Positions 5,852 through 6,139 of a DNA stretch of 6,139 nt are shown piece by piece (the stretch's first letter is position 1; every line of letters starts with the position of its first letter). The notes under the pieces were generated by a model. That model was not told the DNA's origin. It saw nothing but the letters and a program-made list of their open reading frames with translations, and did no database searches. This stretch comes from an uncultured Chloroflexota bacterium (GTDB lineage: Bacteria; Chloroflexota; Anaerolineae; Aggregatilineales; Phototrophicaceae): assembly GCA_937870805.1 (NCBI GenBank), contig CALMZT010000101.1, forward strand, positions 1 through 6,139. Direction: 5' to 3'. A program made the position numbers and the translations under genes.

Positions 5852-5905
5852 AAAAGACTCGCGTTGTTGAGCGTTTACGCATGAGAATAGGCTTAAAGAT
5901 CTGGT

Positions 5906-5927
5906 GGGCGCACACATTGGTGCGCCC
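5906..5927. repeat. Short palindromic repeat, copy 2 (GGGCGCAC / GTGCGCCC)
   Basis: Perfect 8-base arms at 5906-5913 and 5920-5927 enclose a 6-base loop (ACATTG) and are followed by CTAC. It is nearly identical to the copy at 6064-6085, differing mainly in the loop. Confidence 0.8.
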
Positions 5928-5983
5928 CTACAATGACACATCTGACCTTTATTGATCAACGCGCGATTTTAATGCAATCGCTC

Positions 5984-6039
5984 TGGACTTAATGTGCTGT
6001 AGATGGACTTAAATCAGTATCGCAGATTTCATTACAATG
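5984..6039. repeat. 56-base element, copy B (distal)
   Basis: It matches copy A at 48 of 56 positions. TGGACTTAA recurs at 5984-5992 and 6004-6012, again with a 20-base period. The central inverted repeat seen in copy A is broken here (ATGTGC-T-GTAGAT). No clear promoter or gene lies next to this copy within the window. Confidence 0.6.
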
Positions 6040-6063
6040 GGAGTTAGGATTTATGCAGTTGAC

Positions 6064-6085
6064 GGGCGCACACGCAGGTGCGCCC
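6064..6085. repeat. Short palindromic repeat, copy 3 (GGGCGCAC / GTGCGCCC)
   Basis: Perfect 8-base arms at 6064-6071 and 6078-6085 enclose a 6-base loop (ACGCAG) and are followed by CTAC as in copy 2. The last bases of the window (GGGCGCA, 6133-6139) could begin a further copy, but the window ends before it can be tested. Confidence 0.8.
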
Positions 6086-6139
6086 CTACGAACTGGCGGG
6101 TTTTTGGGAGTGCGGGATATGTCTTGCCCTGCGGGCGCA

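Larger units (their letters stand above)
5550..6139. other. 590-base gene-free region with promoter and repeats
   Basis: No credible gene is seen on either strand up to the window edge. The region carries the operon promoter (5591-5618), two copies of a 56-base element (5625-5680 and 5984-6039), a small imperfect hairpin (5711-5732), a large perfect inverted repeat (5791-5851), two full GGGCGCAC palindromes and a possible third cut by the window end. The AT content around the 56-base copies is higher than in the genes. The repeat density suggests an accumulation site for palindromic repeat elements. Confidence 0.7.

Noticed and set aside
5625..6039. The two 56-base copies as terminal repeats of a small mobile element
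   Set aside because: They are direct, not inverted, no target-site duplication is visible outside them, and the 303 bases between contain no transposase fragment.
6064..6109. Palindrome copy 3 plus the following TTTTT as an intrinsic terminator
   Set aside because: The T-run lies about 19 bases after the stem, too far for a canonical terminator, and the same palindrome occurs elsewhere without a T-run.
5550..6139. CRISPR array or tRNA gene in the repeat-rich region
   Set aside because: The repeats are few, unevenly spaced and palindromic, without repeat-spacer regularity. No cloverleaf with a TTCRANNC-like arm was found.

Overview
This window looks like Chloroflexota (Anaerolineae-like) DNA. 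The indications are a secreted protein with a Thr/Pro-rich tail, moderately high GC content, GTG starts, and intergenic DNA full of short palindromes of the GGGCGCAC...GTGCGCCC and CCCCCTCTCCC...GGGAGAGGGGG kinds. The phylum call rests on style and remembered resemblance, not on a marker gene.

Left part (2-2071, + strand): the 3' part of a large extracellular, probably adhesive or carbohydrate-binding protein. It has at least five fibronectin-III/Ig-like beta-sandwich repeats of about 100 residues, each with one closely spaced Cys pair. A jelly-roll-like C-terminal domain and a roughly 77-residue Thr/Pro/Glu-rich tail follow. The true start lies outside the window. A 210-base gap (2072-2281) with a short palindromic repeat and a nested hairpin separates it from the convergent genes on the right.

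Middle (2282-5549, - strand): a compact three-gene operon read right to left. It encodes a two-SIS-domain sugar-phosphate isomerase/deaminase resembling the isomerase half of GlmS, then a family 4 glycoside hydrolase (NAD+/metal dependent), then a BadF/NAGK-type sugar kinase. The gaps are 11 bases and a 4-base GTGA overlap. Together they suggest a cytoplasmic route that cleaves a glycoside or phosphoglycoside, phosphorylates the freed (amino) sugar with ATP, and converts the phosphorylated sugar to a ketose phosphate, perhaps with ammonia release. No PTS component, transporter, regulator or NagA deacetylase is in the window. The substrate-recognition motifs of the hydrolase (CEGP after the metal Cys) and of the kinase (GTGAA, and a lost GDEGS loop) differ from the characterised types I remember, so the substrate is open.

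Right part (5550-6139): 590 bases without a gene. It holds a good sigma-70-like promoter for the operon and, just upstream of the -35, the first copy of a 56-base element found again 359 bases away. Each copy contains TGGACTTAA twice at a 20-base period. The rest is filled by palindromic repeats.

The most promising lead is the operon as a possibly undescribed amino-sugar or glycoside pathway, with the duplicated 56-base element as its candidate control site.
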